64,000 nt of DNA from Chloroflexota bacterium (GTDB taxonomy: Bacteria; Chloroflexota; Dehalococcoidia; E44-bin15). The DNA lies in the NCBI GenBank assembly GCA_030604825.1, contig JAUVVB010000004.1, positions 1 through 64,000 on the forward strand, written 5' to 3'. This document shows positions 27,143-36,568 of this stretch, one piece after another (within the stretch, counting starts at the first letter, position 1; every line of letters begins with the position of its first letter). The translations under genes and the position numbers were made by a program. Under the pieces are notes generated by a model, which ran no database searches, was not told the origin of the DNA, and saw nothing but the letters and a program-made list of their open reading frames with translations.

Positions 27143-28687
27143 TTGAAAGGGAAAGCAGACCGCATCTTATATAATGCCAATGTGATAACCCTGGATGGGA
27201 GCAGGCCCAGGGCTCAATTGGTGGCGGTTAAGGGCGAAAGGATAGCCTGGGTGGGCGATAATGATGAGCGAAGAGAGATTGGTGGGCGAAACACCAGGCT
27301 CATTGACTGTGAGGGGAAGACCCTGGTGCCCGGGTTCAACGATGCTCACTGCCATATCCTCGCCTTGGCCTCAAGCCTCACCAGCGTCGATTGCAGCCCG
27401 CAACGGGTGAGTTCCATCGCCGATATAAAGGCCCAAATTCGAAAGCAGGCGCAGAAGCTGCCCCCAGGCTCATGGATCAGGGCGGTGGGGTATAACGAGT
27501 TCTATCTTGCCGAAGGGCGACATCCCACCCGCTGGGACCTGGATGAGGCAGCTCCCCTTCACCCGGTGAAGCTGGTGCACCGCTCAGGGCATGCCTCGGT
27601 GCTCAATAGCCTGGCGCTCTCCCTCGTTGGAATCTCCATGGATTCTGCAGAGCCGCCGGGAGGGCTTATCGAAAGGGACCTGGAAACGGGAGAGCCCAAT
27701 GGGATTTTGTTCGAGATGGAAGCTCACATCGATAAGCTGGTTCCACCCCTATCAGAGGCGGAGTTCGAAGAAGGGATCAGACTGGCCAATGAAAGATACC
27801 TCTCCCTGGGCATCACCTCCCTTCAGGATACCACGGTTCATAATGGGCTTAACGAGTGGCAGACCTTCCACCAGCTCAGGGAAAGGGGAGATTTGGTGCC
27901 CAGGTTATCGCTGATGATGGGCATCGATGCCCTTATGCAAAGTGGTCTCCCTCCTCGCCACGGCGATGACGGGATGCGCCTGGGGGCGGGGAAGATAGTT
28001 CTGGATGAGACCACGGGCAGGCTTCACCCCAGCCCGGAGGAGCTGGAGCAAAAGGTGCTTGGGGCACACCAGGCTGGATTTCAAATTGCCATCCATGCCA
28101 TTGAGGAGGGGGCGGTGGAGGCGGCAGCAAAGGCGCTGGAGAACGCCCTGGCTCAAATCCCCAGAGAAGATCACCGCCATCGCCTAGAGCACTGCTCGGT
28201 CTGCCCGCCGCATCCACTGGAGAGGCTGAGAGCGTCCCATGCCATTGTGGTCACCCAGCCCGCCTTTATCTACTACAGTGGCGAGAGGTATCTAGCAACG
28301 GTTGCTGAGGGGCAACTGCCCTGGCTTTACCGCATTGGCTCCTTCCTCCGAAATGGGCTAATAGCGGCAGCCGGCTCCGATAGCCCGGTAGTGCCCAATG
28401 ATCCCCTGGTCGGCATCTATGCCGCGGTCACCAGAAAGGCGGAGAATGGAGAGGAGCTTCTTGTTGAGGAGGGGATTTCACCTATAGAAGCCTTAAAGAT
28501 GTACACGGTTTACGCCGCCTTCGCCTCCTTCGACGAGGAGGTGAAGGGCTCCATTGCCGGGGGGAAGCTTGCCGACCTCGCCCTTTTGAGCGCTGACCCT
28601 ACAGCCGTTGCGCCCGATGAGATAAACGGAATCGAGGTGGAGATGACCATCATCGGTGGCCGGATAGCCTGGCGGGGAGCGCATTGA
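27143..28687 (+). CDS. Amidohydrolase family protein (YtcJ-like)
   Basis: 514 residues of the amidohydrolase family 3 type. A beta-domain (1-60) is followed by the metal motif N-D-A-H-C-H near 70, conserved I-A-I-H-A-I and H-R-L-E-H-C, and A-G-S-D-S-P with the catalytic Asp. The C-terminal G-S-I-A-G-G-K-L-A-D-L-A-L-L completes the beta-domain. The substrate is unknown; relatives hydrolyse formamides or cyclic amides. I chose TTG at 27143, preceded by GGGGGAG, because homologues start at this point and the longer frame overlaps glnA on the other strand. Confidence 0.86.
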   Translation: MKGKADRILYNANVITLDGSRPRAQLVAVKGERIAWVGDNDERREIGGRNTRLIDCEGKTLVPGFNDAHCHILALASSLTSVDCSPQRVSSIADIKAQIRKQAQKLPPGSWIRAVGYNEFYLAEGRHPTRWDLDEAAPLHPVKLVHRSGHASVLNSLALSLVGISMDSAEPPGGLIERDLETGEPNGILFEMEAHIDKLVPPLSEAEFEEGIRLANERYLSLGITSLQDTTVHNGLNEWQTFHQLRERGDLVPRLSLMMGIDALMQSGLPPRHGDDGMRLGAGKIVLDETTGRLHPSPEELEQKVLGAHQAGFQIAIHAIEEGAVEAAAKALENALAQIPREDHRHRLEHCSVCPPHPLERLRASHAIVVTQPAFIYYSGERYLATVAEGQLPWLYRIGSFLRNGLIAAAGSDSPVVPNDPLVGIYAAVTRKAENGEELLVEEGISPIEALKMYTVYAAFASFDEEVKGSIAGGKLADLALLSADPTAVAPDEINGIEVEMTIIGGRIAWRGAH

Positions 28688-28728
28688 CTGCCTTGGCCCG
28701 GCGGGGTAAAATAGAGGAGGAGGGGGAA

Positions 28729-28968
28729 ATGCCGATATACGAGTATTCTTGCCCCAGCTGCGAGCACAGGTTTGAATTGCGGCGTCCCTTCAGTGAGGCG
28801 GGTAAAGCCGCTTCTTGTCCCCAATGCCATGCCCCGGCGAGGAAACTTCTCTCCCTTTTCACCGCCTTCTCCAAAAGCGGCGAAGGGGAGGCTAGCTCCG
28901 TAAGCGGCATGGACGCTTGCAGCACATGCACCGCTACAAGCTGCGCCAGTTGCAACATAGCTAGCTAG
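28729..28968 (+). CDS. FmdB family zinc-ribbon protein
   Basis: 79 residues starting M-P-I-Y-E-Y-S-C-P-S-C, with the second pair C-P-Q-C at about 24-27, the FmdB/CxxC-CxxC zinc ribbon. The C-terminal tail adds further Cys residues (C-S-T-C, S-C-A-S-C). Its role is a putative regulator with no established target. The ATG at 28729 follows GGAGGGGG; the longer frame overlaps the amidohydrolase end. It converges with the DUF1461 gene, and the two stops interlock at CTAG. Confidence 0.85.
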   Translation: MPIYEYSCPSCEHRFELRRPFSEAGKAASCPQCHAPARKLLSLFTAFSKSGEGEASSVSGMDACSTCTATSCASCNIAS

Positions 28969-29669
28969 GCCCTCTCCTTTTTCCTTCTTGCCATCAAGAA
29001 GCCAAACCCAATGCCCCCAATAACTAAGGCCTCGAAAATCGTTGCCCCGGCAATGAAAAGGGTGCAATCGCTGAAGAAGCCCGCGGGAAAGAGCCTGAGC
29101 AAATAGTCTGTAGGGCCGAGCATCCAGTAATCGCTGCCAAAGAAAAGATGATGAAATTTGAGGAAAAGCCAGTCGAAATTGACCATGGCCCCTATCCCTA
29201 AAAGGATGAGCAGCGCAATGGTGAGGGCACTTCCACCTGAAGCCAGCCTGGCCAGATGGGGCCAAAAGCGCCTCCGCTGCCAGACGAAGCCCACGGCGAG
29301 AAATGCAGCCAGGAAGCCAAAGGTGCCCTCCTGAAGGTGATAACAGAGCCTAACCAGGCCCTTGACCTCCTTGAGATGGAGCACCTCCCTTTCAGTGAAT
29401 AGGCCATCCTCCTCTGTCGAGACCTCTATTTGAAGGAATTCCTCCCCCGAGTTGAAGTAATGAATAAGCTCCTGCGCCACCCTCAAGAGTTCCTCATTCC
29501 CGATGCCGGTTTCCTCGCCGACCTGGTATTTATCGAATCCATATTGATAAAGGCGCACCTCGTTAACCGCCCAGCGAAGATTGCTGGTGAGCAGAAAAAC
29601 GGGGAGGCAGAGGACGAAAAGCCCCATAGCGAGGACACCAAGGATGCTGAGCAGCCTCTTTTTAGCCAT
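28965..29669 (-). CDS. DUF1461 (TIGR01906) integral membrane protein
   Basis: 234 residues: an N-terminal membrane helix (about 7-27), a soluble domain with H-L-x-E-V-K (about 97-103), then three further helices and F-H-x-L-F-F-G-S-D-Y-W with L-F-P-A-G-F-F, which are the TIGR01906/DUF1461 landmarks. Function unknown. The start ATG lies only 11 bases after the -10 of an upstream promoter, giving a very short leader. Confidence 0.85.
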   Translation of the reverse strand: MAKKRLLSILGVLAMGLFVLCLPVFLLTSNLRWAVNEVRLYQYGFDKYQVGEETGIGNEELLRVAQELIHYFNSGEEFLQIEVSTEEDGLFTEREVLHLKEVKGLVRLCYHLQEGTFGFLAAFLAVGFVWQRRRFWPHLARLASGGSALTIALLILLGIGAMVNFDWLFLKFHHLFFGSDYWMLGPTDYLLRLFPAGFFSDCTLFIAGATIFEALVIGGIGFGFLMARRKKERA

Positions 29670-29680
29670 GGCAACCTGAC

Positions 29681-29709
29681 ATGGTAGCGGGCCTAGTCCG
29701 GATTGTCAA
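29681..29709 (-). promoter_or_regulatory. Promoter of the DUF1461 gene
   Basis: Minus-strand TTGACA (complement of 29704-29709), 17 bases, TACCAT (complement of 29681-29686). The predicted start is about four bases before the ATG, so the mRNA would be nearly leaderless. Confidence 0.55.
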
Positions 29710-29739
29710 TCCAGGAGCTGTGGCTCAATCCCGCAACCA

Positions 29740-30927
29740 TTATGGCGTAGGGGTTGGCGTGGGCGTTGGTGTAGGCGTCGGGGTTGGTGTAGGCGTAGGC
29801 GTGGGCGTAGGTGTTGGAGTGGGTGTAGGGGTTGGCTCAGGCGTTGGTGTTGGGGTGACCTCAGGCGTAAGTGTTGGAGTGAGTGTAGGGGTTGGCTCAA
29901 GCGTTGGTGTTGGGGTAACCTCAGGCGTAGGTGTTGGTGTGGGTGTTGGAGTTGGCGTAGGGGTTGGCTCAGGTGGTGTTGGTGGCGGATTATAAGTGAC
30001 GGTGAGCAATGGCCGATTGCCTATTGTGCTCGCCTCGGAGGAGGAGAAGGAGCTCTTGCCATCCGATGTCGCTTGCAGGATAACGCCAAAATTTGTCTCA
30101 GGGTTGTTGACCCAGTCCTGGACAGCGCTGGTGACATCCACTACATATGTTCCCAAAGTGCTGACGGTGAAGCTGTCTACCGCTGTGCTCGAACGAGAGT
30201 CTCCTTGCGCACCATCCGCCCCGCCTGAATCGACCCATGAAATGCTGCCCTTAATCATGGCCCCATCGGGGTGCGGAGAAGCGGTGGTGCCGCTTACCCC
30301 CCTTAGCAGTTCATTGAAACTGGTAGCGGTTCTGCTGCCGTACCAGATGATCTCGGAATCGATCATGATCAGCCCCTCTGTGGGCCAATTGGATATGGTG
30401 ATCGGATCAACGGTCACCGAGGTATCGCTGGCAGAAATGCCATCGGCATCATCGATAGCGGTAGTATCGTCCAGGCCCAATTTCTGGGCGTGCGAGGTCG
30501 TGGCGCCATATTCACCAGCCCAGTCCACCTTATGGCCATCTATATTCCCCTCGATCCACTGATCAAGTAACTTGTAAACGTAGACGGTGTTGCCTGTATT
30601 TGTACAATTCAGGGTAAGGGTGGCAGAGATAATGTTAGCCCCCTGTGGCACTTGGTTGGGTCCGATAAAGCGGGGGAACTTGATCAACGAGACACGCTTT
30701 ATAGAGCCAGCAGTTCGAATTACGTCAAGGCTGTCTGAGACACCGTAATTCCGATAGGGGTTTCCTATTGCCAGATAGGTGTCATACGCTTCAGAAAAGG
30801 TGCCTCGATGAGCAGCGGTCGCTGTCATGTGGGACGTCTCGATGTCGTTGTAAAATGACCATGTGCTCACTCCAATTAGACCGACAACCGAGCAGACTAT
30901 CAGCAGACCCAGCAGGATTCTCTTCAC
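29740..30927 (-). CDS. Secreted DNRLRE-domain surface protein with Pro-Thr tail
   Basis: 395 residues. The N-terminus (hydrophobic 5-22, then [10 protein letters not shown]) resembles the SipW/TasA-type secretion signal, which reads F-x-D-x-E-x-S after the hydrophobic core. Residues about 40-315 form a beta-rich DNRLRE/CBM96-like domain with [14 protein letters not shown] near its end and R-P-L-L-T-V-T-Y closing it. The last 80 residues are Pro-Thr repeats interrupted by E-V and L-E. It is likely an extracellular adhesin or matrix protein with a wall-spanning or glycosylated stalk. No sortase motif is seen. The start lacks a strong ribosome site. Confidence 0.72.
   Translation of the reverse strand: MKRILLGLLIVCSVVGLIGVSTWSFYNDIETSHMTATAAHRGTFSEAYDTYLAIGNPYRNYGVSDSLDVIRTAGSIKRVSLIKFPRFIGPNQVPQGANIISATLTLNCTNTGNTVYVYKLLDQWIEGNIDGHKVDWAGEYGATTSHAQKLGLDDTTAIDDADGISASDTSVTVDPITISNWPTEGLIMIDSEIIWYGSRTATSFNELLRGVSGTTASPHPDGAMIKGSISWVDSGGADGAQGDSRSSTAVDSFTVSTLGTYVVDVTSAVQDWVNNPETNFGVILQATSDGKSSFSSSEASTIGNRPLLTVTYNPPPTPPEPTPTPTPTPTPTPTPEVTPTPTLEPTPTLTPTLTPEVTPTPTPEPTPTPTPTPTPTPTPTPTPTPTPTPTPTPTP
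29745..29990 (-). repeat. Pro-Thr coding tandem repeat
   Basis: A low-complexity hexamer repeat (complement of GGNGTN units) encodes the Pro-Thr tail. Within it, a block of about 72 bases around 29814-29886 is repeated almost exactly at 29886-29950. The interruptions L-E and E-V recur in step. Confidence 0.85.
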
Positions 30928-31058
30928 TTGCTCATACCCCGCTCAATTCCCCCTGTTGAGCACCCCCGCATATAAAAAGGCAATGCTTATGCTACAAGAA
31001 GGCTGGGCTAATTGTCAACGTGGGGCATGGCCACTGGTTGGGTCGCCTCCTGGCGGAC

Positions 31059-31087
31059 TTGCCTCCACCCCTATTGCGGCGTATACT
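31059..31087 (+). promoter_or_regulatory. Candidate promoter of mazG
   Basis: TTGCCT (31059-31064), 17 bases, TATACT (31082-31087), 37 bases before the GTG start. The remaining bases between this and the divergent DNRLRE gene show nothing recognisable. Confidence 0.5.
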
Positions 31088-31123
31088 TGTGGGAAGGAAT
31101 CAACCCTTTTGGAAGGGGCGCAA

Positions 31124-31906
31124 GTGGATATTGAGGGGAAACAGGACAGCTTTGAGACCCTGGTGGAGATCATTGCCAAGCTTCGAGGTCCCCAGGGTTG
31201 CCCCTGGGATAGGGAGCAGACCCATTTTTCCATCAAGGGCAACCTTGTGGAAGAGGCGTATGAAGTATTGGAGGCAATCGACGAAGAGGATATGGCAAGG
31301 CTTTGTGAGGAGCTGGGCGACCTGCTGATGCAGATCGTGCTTCACGCCCAGATGGCGAGGGAGGAGAAGGAATTTGAGATAGGCGATGTGGTGCGCCAAA
31401 TAAACGAAAAGCTGATCCGCCGCCACCCCCATGTCTTCGGTGAAGCCAAGGCGGCGGATGCCCAGCAGGTGATCGCCAATTGGGAGGCACTAAAGCGGGA
31501 GGAGGGTAAGGGAGGCGAATCCATTCTCGACGGCGTGCCAAAGGGGATGCCGTCCGTGGCCTATTCTCAGGCAATTCAGCGTCGCGCTTCCCGGGTAGGC
31601 TTTGACTGGGAGGATGCGGAGGGCATTATGGAGAAGCTGGCTGAGGAGGTGGCGGAGCTCAAGAAGGCCAGCGGACACCAGGAGCGGGTGAAGGAGTTTG
31701 GCGATTTGCTTTTCACCCTGGGCAACATTGCTCGCAAGCTCGATATCGACTTGGAGATGGCACTGCGGCAGGCTAATGAGCGGTTCTATCGCCGCTTCTC
31801 ATATATGGAGCAGGTTTGCAAAAAGAGGGGCATCGCTCTGGAGAGCCTCTCTCTTGAGGAGCAGGACGCCCTGTGGGAGGAGGCGAAGAGGGAGGTAAGG
31901 GACTAA
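31124..31906 (+). CDS. mazG: Nucleoside triphosphate pyrophosphohydrolase MazG
   Basis: 260 residues, close to the 263 of E. coli MazG. L-R-G-P-Q-G-C-P-W-D-R-E-Q-T is the classic N-terminal signature. Two MazG domains each have the E-E-x-x-E...E-x-x-D Mg2+ motif (E-E-A-Y-E with E-E-L-G-D, and E-E-V-A-E with K-E-F-G-D). It hydrolyses NTPs to NMP and pyrophosphate, a house-cleaning role. I chose GTG 31124 with GGAAGGGG upstream; the longer frame reads through the promoter. Confidence 0.94.
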   Translation: MDIEGKQDSFETLVEIIAKLRGPQGCPWDREQTHFSIKGNLVEEAYEVLEAIDEEDMARLCEELGDLLMQIVLHAQMAREEKEFEIGDVVRQINEKLIRRHPHVFGEAKAADAQQVIANWEALKREEGKGGESILDGVPKGMPSVAYSQAIQRRASRVGFDWEDAEGIMEKLAEEVAELKKASGHQERVKEFGDLLFTLGNIARKLDIDLEMALRQANERFYRRFSYMEQVCKKRGIALESLSLEEQDALWEEAKREVRD

Positions 31907-31931
31907 GTCAAAGCAAAGAGGAGAGAATCCT

Positions 31932-33638
31932 TTAGTAACCCTCCAAACCAAGCTCACTGTTTATCCTCTCCAATATAGCTCTGATTTCATCGTCTATTTC
32001 CCCAGCATCCATTGACCCAGCAACCATTTTTGCAACATGAGTCTTCCACTTACCCTGAGGAGCGTAACGAAGCTTTTCAGCTAATAACTTCTCAATGTTC
32101 TCACATCTTGGACTCCTGACTATTTCTTTCTCCTCATCTTTTTTCTCATCTTTTGCAAGCTGAAGATTATATATGTTAGTCAAAGCACTGATAAGCTTCT
32201 TATCAGGATAATACTCCTCAAGGTCTCCCTTTTTTAAAGTAAAAAGATTCTTATCCCTTACTAACCTATACTTCTTTGGTAGCGCTTTAGCTTCGGCTTC
32301 AGCATCCTTATCCAATAGGACAAAAAATGGGAGATTAGTATTGTTTGCAGCCTCGATCCATACTTCCAAGTGGTATCTCCCCTTAGTCTTACCCATTATA
32401 GGAATGAATGAGATGCCTCTTTGAGGAAAATTGAACTTCAATTTTTCTGACCAGATAGAATATGCTATCTTATCTGAAGTTCCTTCTACAAAAATTATAG
32501 CGTTTGGGAAAAATAGGTCGCTTGGTCTATGCCCAAGCTCATATAGAAGCATTTTCAAGTCGCTACTCTCTTGTATCATATGAAAGATGGTTGCCCCGTC
32601 CTGCTTTCTGGTTATCCATACATTCTCCATATCCACTGCGTCAACAAATGCTGTGGAATGAGTTGTAACAAAAACTTGCTTATCCTCACAGATTTCTTTC
32701 AAAAATCTCAGGAATCCTCGTACTAGTTCAGGATGAGAATGTAACTCAGGCTCTTCAATCCCAAAGAAGCAATCCCTTTCAGCTAAGAGTCTATACTCAA
32801 GCGCAATTAACTCCTGATGACCACTACCACCAAGAGCGAAAGGAAGTTGCATCCGGCTTCCTTGCTCTCTGATGGTAAACTCCGAACCAACTAACCTAAC
32901 ATCTTGGACAGTTCTCGATGTTTTGGCTACCTGGTCTAGAAGACCTATCATCTTCTCATATTCCCCTATGTTTTGCGCTAGCGACCTTAACTCATTTAAT
33001 ATATTATTGCTAACGATAGAAGGACGGCGCTGAAAGCCACTAAAATCTGCACTAGCATTCCTTGTGGATGGGATGTAGATAAACCTTGTCTTTAGTTTTT
33101 GCAGCAGATTGGGCGAGATTGCAGCAAGCAAATCATTGGATTCCGTTTGAGCTGGTGTTGGAGGTGGCGTTTGAGTTGGCTCTTGGTCACCCTCCGTCTC
33201 ATTAGTTTCAATGGATTTCAACTTTCTGGGTGGAGCTACAACATTTAACTTAATAGATGTAACACCCCAAAGAGCGGAATTAGCAGGACCCTTTATTGCA
33301 CGATTAAAAATGACTTCGCTTTTGTCCTCAATTTGGTAAGCCTCCTTGCTACCCTCAGGTAACATATTTTCTATTTCATCTTTACTAAATTCGATTAAAA
33401 CCTCGAACTCAATAGGTTGTTTGTCATCCCTATCAAACCAAAAATAGTTATCCAAACTCCCCAGGCTTCTCTCTGTTGTCTCAAAATCTAGTTCATTAAA
33501 GAATAAAGTCAAAGCTTCTAAGAGATTGCTTTTCCCGGAGCCATTCGCTCCTATAAGGATAATCAAATCTCCTATATTTTCCATCAGAACTTTTTTCAAG
33601 CTTTTGAAGCGCTGGATAGATATTCTTCTAATTTTCAT
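31932..33638 (-). CDS. OLD-family ATPase/TOPRIM nuclease
   Basis: 568 residues. The ATPase part has the P-loop G-A-N-G-S-G-K-S (about 30-37), an ABC-like signature L-G-G-S-G-H-Q (about 269-275), Walker B G-I-E-E-P-E-L-H-S-H-P (about 293-303) and T-T-H-S. The TOPRIM part has F-V-E-G-T-S-D-K (Glu about 385) and L-L-D-K-D-A (Asp 443, 445). A P-T-Q-T-P-P-P-T-P linker interrupts the ATPase at about 155-166. This is the OLD nuclease architecture, associated with phage and plasmid defence. No UvrD-like partner lies beside it, so it is not a complete Gabija pair. It is visibly A+T-richer than its neighbours and starts 36 bases behind tRNA-Pro. ATG 33638 fits AAAAGGAG better than the ATG two codons earlier. 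Confidence 0.88.
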   Translation of the reverse strand: MKIRRISIQRFKSLKKVLMENIGDLIILIGANGSGKSNLLEALTLFFNELDFETTERSLGSLDNYFWFDRDDKQPIEFEVLIEFSKDEIENMLPEGSKEAYQIEDKSEVIFNRAIKGPANSALWGVTSIKLNVVAPPRKLKSIETNETEGDQEPTQTPPPTPAQTESNDLLAAISPNLLQKLKTRFIYIPSTRNASADFSGFQRRPSIVSNNILNELRSLAQNIGEYEKMIGLLDQVAKTSRTVQDVRLVGSEFTIREQGSRMQLPFALGGSGHQELIALEYRLLAERDCFFGIEEPELHSHPELVRGFLRFLKEICEDKQVFVTTHSTAFVDAVDMENVWITRKQDGATIFHMIQESSDLKMLLYELGHRPSDLFFPNAIIFVEGTSDKIAYSIWSEKLKFNFPQRGISFIPIMGKTKGRYHLEVWIEAANNTNLPFFVLLDKDAEAEAKALPKKYRLVRDKNLFTLKKGDLEEYYPDKKLISALTNIYNLQLAKDEKKDEEKEIVRSPRCENIEKLLAEKLRYAPQGKWKTHVAKMVAGSMDAGEIDDEIRAILERINSELGLEGY

Positions 33639-33673
33639 CTGCATCTCCTTTTATGGTGCAGTTTTGACCCAAC

Positions 33674-33751
<78 letters not shown>

Positions 33752-33758
33752 CAGCCAT

Positions 33759-33787
33759 ATTATAGGCTGACAGGCAGAGATTAGCAA
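33759..33787 (-). promoter_or_regulatory. Promoter of tRNA-Pro
   Basis: Minus-strand TTGCTA (complement of 33782-33787), 17 bases, TATAAT (complement of 33759-33764), eight bases before the tRNA. The OLD gene has no clear promoter of its own and may be read from here. Confidence 0.7.
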
Positions 33788-33793
33788 GCCTTC

Positions 33794-33822
33794 TTGAATT
33801 GCCCCCTATCCACTGCTATACT
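33794..33822 (+). promoter_or_regulatory. Promoter of apgM, leaderless arrangement
   Basis: TTGAAT (33794-33799), 17 bases, TATACT (33817-33822). Only nine bases separate the -10 from the GTG start, so the transcript should begin at or within about three bases of the start codon. Confidence 0.65.
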
Positions 33823-33831
33823 TAATAAATC

Positions 33832-35019
33832 GTGAAATACTGCGTGCTGATAATCGATGGCGCTTCGGGCTGGCCGCTTCCCGACCGTGAGGGCAAGACC
33901 TGCCTGGAGCTGGCGCATACGCCCAACCTGGACCGGATGGCACACGAGGGGGTTGTCGGCATGGCGCGTACCGTGCCGCCGGGTATGGAACCCAGTAGTG
34001 CCTGCGCCTGCATGTCCGTGCTAGGCTATGACCCCAGGGTCTATTACCGGGGCAGGAGCGCCATCGAGGCCAGGAGTATGGGAATCCCTCTCAATGAAAG
34101 AGAGGTTGTGTTTCGCTGTAACCTAGTCGCCATCCAGGATGGGAAGATGTGGGACTATAGCTCAGGTCATATAGCGAGCGATGATGCTCGCCCCCTCATC
34201 GCCGCTTTGGAGGAAAGGTTGGGCAATGAAAGGATACACTTCTACCCCGGTGTCAGTTACCGACACATATGCAAGATAAGGGATAGGGAGGAGACACTTC
34301 TGGCTACCTGCACCCCGCCCCACGATATCCCGGGAAAGCCTATCGATGAATTTCTTCCCCATGGGCCGGGGAGTGAGCTTTTACGAGAACTAATGGCACG
34401 TTCGGAGGATGTGCTGCGGGACCATCCGGTGAATATCAAGCGGCGCTCTCACGGCGAGGTCCCGGCCACCATGATCTGGCTGTTCTGGGGTAGTGGGAGG
34501 ATACCCGATCTCCCTCCCTTCAAGGAGCTTTACGGCCTGGATGCTGCCCTGACATCGGGGGTCGATCTGCTGCGAGGATTGGCCAAGATGCTGGGAATGG
34601 AGGCGCTGGAGATTCCGGGCGTGACTGACGGCCTGGACAACGATTATGCGGCACAGGCAATCGGTGCCCTCAACGCTCTGGAGGAGCATGACCTGGTGGT
34701 TATCCACGTCGAAGCGCCGGATGAGGCTGCCCATGCTGGCTCCATCGATGACAAGATAGATGCCATCCAGCGGGTGGATGGGGAGGTGGTGGCTAGACTC
34801 CTGTCCCAGGGGAAAAACGCGCTGCGCATGCTGATCATGCCCGACCACGCCACCCCCATCGAGGTGCAGACCCATACCCCCGATCCGGTTCCCTTTATGC
34901 TCTGGGGTCAGGGGTCTGAGGGCAGCGGTGCCAGGAAATTCAGCGAGGTAGAGGCCGGAAGGACAGGCATCTTCATCGAGGAGGGGCATAAAATTATGGG
35001 TAAGCTGATACAGGGGTAA
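33832..35019 (+). CDS. apgM: Archaeal-type cofactor-independent phosphoglycerate mutase
   Basis: 395 residues of the alkaline-phosphatase superfamily ApgM type, distinct from bacterial GpmI (about 510). Metal ligand D9 in I-I-D-G-A, the nucleophile region P-S-S-A-C-A-C-M-S-V-L-G-Y-D-P (about 54-68), H-V-E-A-P-D-E-A-A-H and M-P-D-H-A-T-P are visible. The nucleophile region differs from the usual G-S-D-V-A-N-L-S. It interconverts 3- and 2-phosphoglycerate. The start is GTG with no ribosome site, consistent with leaderless mRNA. It is followed ten bases later by lysC. Confidence 0.9.
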   Translation: MKYCVLIIDGASGWPLPDREGKTCLELAHTPNLDRMAHEGVVGMARTVPPGMEPSSACACMSVLGYDPRVYYRGRSAIEARSMGIPLNEREVVFRCNLVAIQDGKMWDYSSGHIASDDARPLIAALEERLGNERIHFYPGVSYRHICKIRDREETLLATCTPPHDIPGKPIDEFLPHGPGSELLRELMARSEDVLRDHPVNIKRRSHGEVPATMIWLFWGSGRIPDLPPFKELYGLDAALTSGVDLLRGLAKMLGMEALEIPGVTDGLDNDYAAQAIGALNALEEHDLVVIHVEAPDEAAHAGSIDDKIDAIQRVDGEVVARLLSQGKNALRMLIMPDHATPIEVQTHTPDPVPFMLWGQGSEGSGARKFSEVEAGRTGIFIEEGHKIMGKLIQG

Positions 35020-35028
35020 GGAGGCGAT

Positions 35029-36252
35029 ATGGCGCTCATTGTGCAGAAGTACGGCGGTAGCTCCGTTGCCGATGCGGAGGGGATAAAGAGCGTTGCCCGC
35101 CGTGTCGCCGCCACCAGAGAGAAGGGCAATCAGGTGGTGGTAGTGGTCTCCGCCATGGGTGAAACCACTGACCAGTTAATCAACCTGGCTCATCAGGTCA
35201 CTGAAAAGGCCGATGACAGGGAGCTGGATGTTCTCCTCTCCACCGGAGAGCTGGTGTCCAGCACCCTGCTTGCCATGGCGCTGAAGTCTCTGGGATACGA
35301 GGCCATCAGCCTCAGCGGAGCCCAGGCAGGCATCTGGACGGATGCCGTTTATAGCAGGGCGCGCATCATCACCGTTGAGGCGCATCGCATCGTGAAGGAG
35401 CTGGAGGAGGGTAAGATCGTTATCGTTGCCGGCTTTCAGGGTATCACCCGAGACATGGATATCACCACCCTGGGCAGAGGAGGCTCCGATACCACAGCGG
35501 TAGCCATGGCTGCCAGCCTGGGGGCGGATATCTGCGAGATCTATACCGATGTGGAAGGGGTTTATACCGCCGACCCGCGCCTTGTCCCCCAGGCGCGAAA
35601 ACTAGCCGAGATCGGCTACGAGGAGATGCTTGAGCTCGCCAGCTACGGTGCCAAGGTGCTTCATCCCCGCGCCGTAGAGCTGGGGGAGCTTTTCAATATC
35701 CCTGTCCTGGTTGCCTCAAGCTTCACCGAAGCTCCAGGAACGCTGATTCAGGGAGGAATCGCTATGGAAGTGCGAAATAAGGTGAGGGGCATTGCCCATG
35801 ACCTTGATGTGGCCAAGATTACCATCCTTGGCGTCCCTGACCGGCCGGGAATTGCCACCGCCATCTTCGAGTCCCTGGCTAAGGAAAACATCAATGTGGA
35901 TACCATCGTCCAGAACGCCAGCGTGGACAGGATCACCGACCTCACCTTCACCGTTGCCAAGAGCGAGTCGGAGAAGGCAATGAGGGCGGTGGAGCCAGCG
36001 GTCAAATCCATCGGGGCCAGGGGCTGCGTCTTGAATGCCAATCTGGGAAAGGTGAGCATTATCGGCACCGGGATGCAGAACGTGCCTGGCTTTGCGGCAA
36101 GGATGTTCCGCGCCCTCTACGAGCAGGGGATCAATATAGAGCTGATCACCACCTCTGAGATCAGGATCACCTGCATTATCGACCAGGCCAGAGTTCCCGA
36201 TGCCCTCGTCGCCCTGCATAAGGCCTTCGAGCTGGAGAAGGAAGGGATTTAG
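35029..36252 (+). CDS. lysC: Aspartokinase
   Basis: 407 residues, the monofunctional class. It begins with the K-Y-G-G-S-S-V kinase signature, then G-R-G-G-S-D-T-T-A and [12 protein letters not shown] for ATP/aspartate binding. Two C-terminal ACT domains (about 265-405) imply feedback inhibition, typically by lysine and/or threonine. It starts lysine, threonine and methionine synthesis. AAGGAGG precedes the ATG. Confidence 0.95.
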   Translation: MALIVQKYGGSSVADAEGIKSVARRVAATREKGNQVVVVVSAMGETTDQLINLAHQVTEKADDRELDVLLSTGELVSSTLLAMALKSLGYEAISLSGAQAGIWTDAVYSRARIITVEAHRIVKELEEGKIVIVAGFQGITRDMDITTLGRGGSDTTAVAMAASLGADICEIYTDVEGVYTADPRLVPQARKLAEIGYEEMLELASYGAKVLHPRAVELGELFNIPVLVASSFTEAPGTLIQGGIAMEVRNKVRGIAHDLDVAKITILGVPDRPGIATAIFESLAKENINVDTIVQNASVDRITDLTFTVAKSESEKAMRAVEPAVKSIGARGCVLNANLGKVSIIGTGMQNVPGFAARMFRALYEQGINIELITTSEIRITCIIDQARVPDALVALHKAFELEKEGI

Positions 36253-36267
36253 CCATATTTTGCCAGC

Positions 36268-36301
36268 AAAAAGGGGCAGCGGAGGACTCCGCTGCCCCTT
36301 T
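36268..36301. terminator. Bidirectional terminator between lysC and the NifU-like gene
   Basis: A perfect 11-bp stem (36273-36283 with 36288-36298) encloses a four-base loop, with A5 on the left and T3 on the right. It serves the leftward NifU gene best and probably lysC as well. Confidence 0.85.
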
Positions 36302-36315
36302 GCATCTCGGGATTC

Positions 36316-36534
36316 TTAGACGGCGACGACTTCCTTGACCTCGGGCACCTGCTCCTTGAGGATGCGCTCAATGCCGCCCTTGAGGGTCATGATTCGCATT
36401 GGACACCCGCTGCAGGCACCGGTGAGCCTCAACTTTACTGTGCCCTCCTCGATATCCACCAGCTCAACGCCACCGCCATCCGCCTCCAGATGAGGCCTTA
36501 TCTCGGCGAGAACCTCTTCAACCTTCTGTCGCAT
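36316..36534 (-). CDS. NifU C-terminal-domain Fe-S scaffold protein
   Basis: 72 residues, a stand-alone NifU C-terminal (Nfu) domain with the cluster-binding G-A-C-S-G-C-P motif. It likely carries or delivers a [4Fe-4S] cluster. The ATG at 36532-36534 has GGAGG upstream; the longer frame runs into its promoter. Confidence 0.92.
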   Translation of the reverse strand: MRQKVEEVLAEIRPHLEADGGGVELVDIEEGTVKLRLTGACSGCPMRIMTLKGGIERILKEQVPEVKEVVAV

Positions 36535-36568
36535 AGCATTCCTCCTTCTTTGACCCCAAGCCCAATTC

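Noticed and set aside
29681-29995. Plus-strand frame encoding Val-Gly repeats
   Set aside because: It is the mirror of the Pro-Thr repeat of the minus-strand surface protein; it lacks a ribosome site and any non-repetitive content.
31932-33638. Complete Gabija defence system
   Set aside because: The OLD-like GajA-type gene has no UvrD/PcrA-like GajB beside it; neighbours are mazG and tRNA-Pro.
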